From the NCBI RefSeq assembly GCF_013307225.1, contig NZ_CP028942.1:248001-312000 (forward strand): DNA of 64,000 bases. The letters run 5' to 3'. This document shows, one piece after another, positions 63,738 through 64,000 of the stretch (position 1 is its first letter; each line of letters begins with the position of its first letter). The notes under the pieces are model-generated. The model had not been told where the DNA came from. It was given only the letters and a program-made list of their open reading frames with translations, and did no database searches. The stretch is from Polynucleobacter tropicus. Lineage in GTDB: Bacteria; Pseudomonadota; Gammaproteobacteria; Burkholderiales; Burkholderiaceae. Made by a program: the position numbers and the translations under genes.

Positions 63738-64000
63738 ATGTTTTGTTCAATTTGCGGTGAACGTAATATTACCGATGCTATTAAATCTAAGGATTTCAAC
63801 AGAGGCATCGATAATAATGCTTTCTCATATTATCGATGCCTCTGTTGTCATTCTTATTTCTTGTACCCCACTCCTCATAATATAAGTTTCTACTACCATG
63901 GGGCATATCCCGCTTATAAACACACTTCGAATAAGAGCAATCAGGTTGACCTAGAATCGGATAAGCTGCGACTTATTAAAAAATATAAAAAAAGAGGAAA
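63738..64000 (+). CDS. Methyltransferase-like protein, N-terminal part (truncated by window end)
   Basis: The frame opens at ATG 63738 behind an AGGA box and runs out of the window after 87 complete codons. The N-terminus is a zinc-ribbon (Cys3, Cys6, Cys34, Cys36/37), with YRCLCCHSYFLYPTP and a later ESDKLRLIKKYKKRG. This is the layout of class I SAM methyltransferases of sugar loci, where a LDIGCG motif would follow just outside the window. The assignment is therefore tentative. A perfect inverted repeat lies in the coding sequence (separate entry). Confidence 0.6.
   Translation, partial: MFCSICGERNITDAIKSKDFNRGIDNNAFSYYRCLCCHSYFLYPTPHNISFYYHGAYPAYKHTSNKSNQVDLESDKLRLIKKYKKRG
63797..63847. 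repeat. Perfect 20-bp inverted repeat inside the last gene
   Basis: Arms at 63797-63816 and 63828-63847 are exactly complementary over 20 bases and enclose an 11-base loop. The repeat begins about 60 bases after the start codon and spans codons 20-37. It would form a stable RNA hairpin early in the coding region. Confidence 0.85.

Overview
The window reads as chromosomal DNA of a free-living Gram-negative betaproteobacterium. It is most like Polynucleobacter or a near relative in the Burkholderiaceae. This is an inference from moderate GC, very tight gene packing, and gene neighbourhoods such as tolQRAB-pal-cpoB-queC and exbBD-lpxK-Trm112-kdsB-adk, plus high-potential iron-sulfur protein. No rRNA, tRNA, CRISPR array, insertion sequence or prophage could be recognised.

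Layout. 1-2770: end of a dTDP-L-rhamnose operon (rfbD end, rfbA, rfbC) running into heptosyltransferase waaC. 2751-8110: a TolC-type outer-membrane protein, uppP, a DUF2721 protein, trmB and succinate-semialdehyde dehydrogenase. 8206-14198: riboflavin genes, ribBA-ribH-nusB on the minus strand and ribD-ribE on the plus strand, with four small type IV pseudopilin-like genes between the two groups. 14242-14940: a HigB/HigA-type toxin-antitoxin pair behind a long palindrome. 14971-20340: queC and the whole Tol-Pal system. 20423-22158: glyA and nrdR. 22230-22923: a second HigB/HigA-like pair. 23025-27011: adk, kdsB, a Trm112-like 59-residue protein, lpxK, exbD and exbB. 27012-27325: an intergenic region with four DnaA-box-like sites. 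27326-35320: xseA, a nucleotidyltransferase-fold protein plus an orphan YefM-type antitoxin, murB, yajQ, xerD, plsY, a MAPEG protein, folE, a small lipoprotein and HiPIP. 35472-38412: a large O-acyltransferase, an HPP protein and a 46-residue protein.

From 38627 to the end the window is a cell-surface polysaccharide locus. manC, gmd and fcl lead to GDP-L-fucose, and galE supplies UDP-galactose. A block of minus-strand genes (45019-54456) holds a class II aldolase, a HAD phosphatase, a fusion of a membrane glycosyltransferase-like region to a uridine-kinase-like domain, a GDPD-like phosphodiesterase, a GT2 transferase, a GtrA flippase-like protein, a tandem nucleotidyltransferase and a YfhO-like membrane protein. 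This block is the best candidate for an undescribed system. An O-antigen ligase/polymerase, a decayed fcl-like remnant and a CDP-deoxysugar cassette follow. The cassette comprises rfbF, rfbG, an RmlC-like epimerase, a C-methyltransferase and a sugar reductase, and its probable product is a branched CDP-sugar. An ABC exporter and a truncated methyltransferase end the window.

Together, the left part makes core envelope components (heptose, Kdo, lipid A kinase, undecaprenyl phosphate recycling, Tol-Pal). The right part makes activated sugars and assembles a surface glycan. Functions rest on motif recognition only; no database search was possible.
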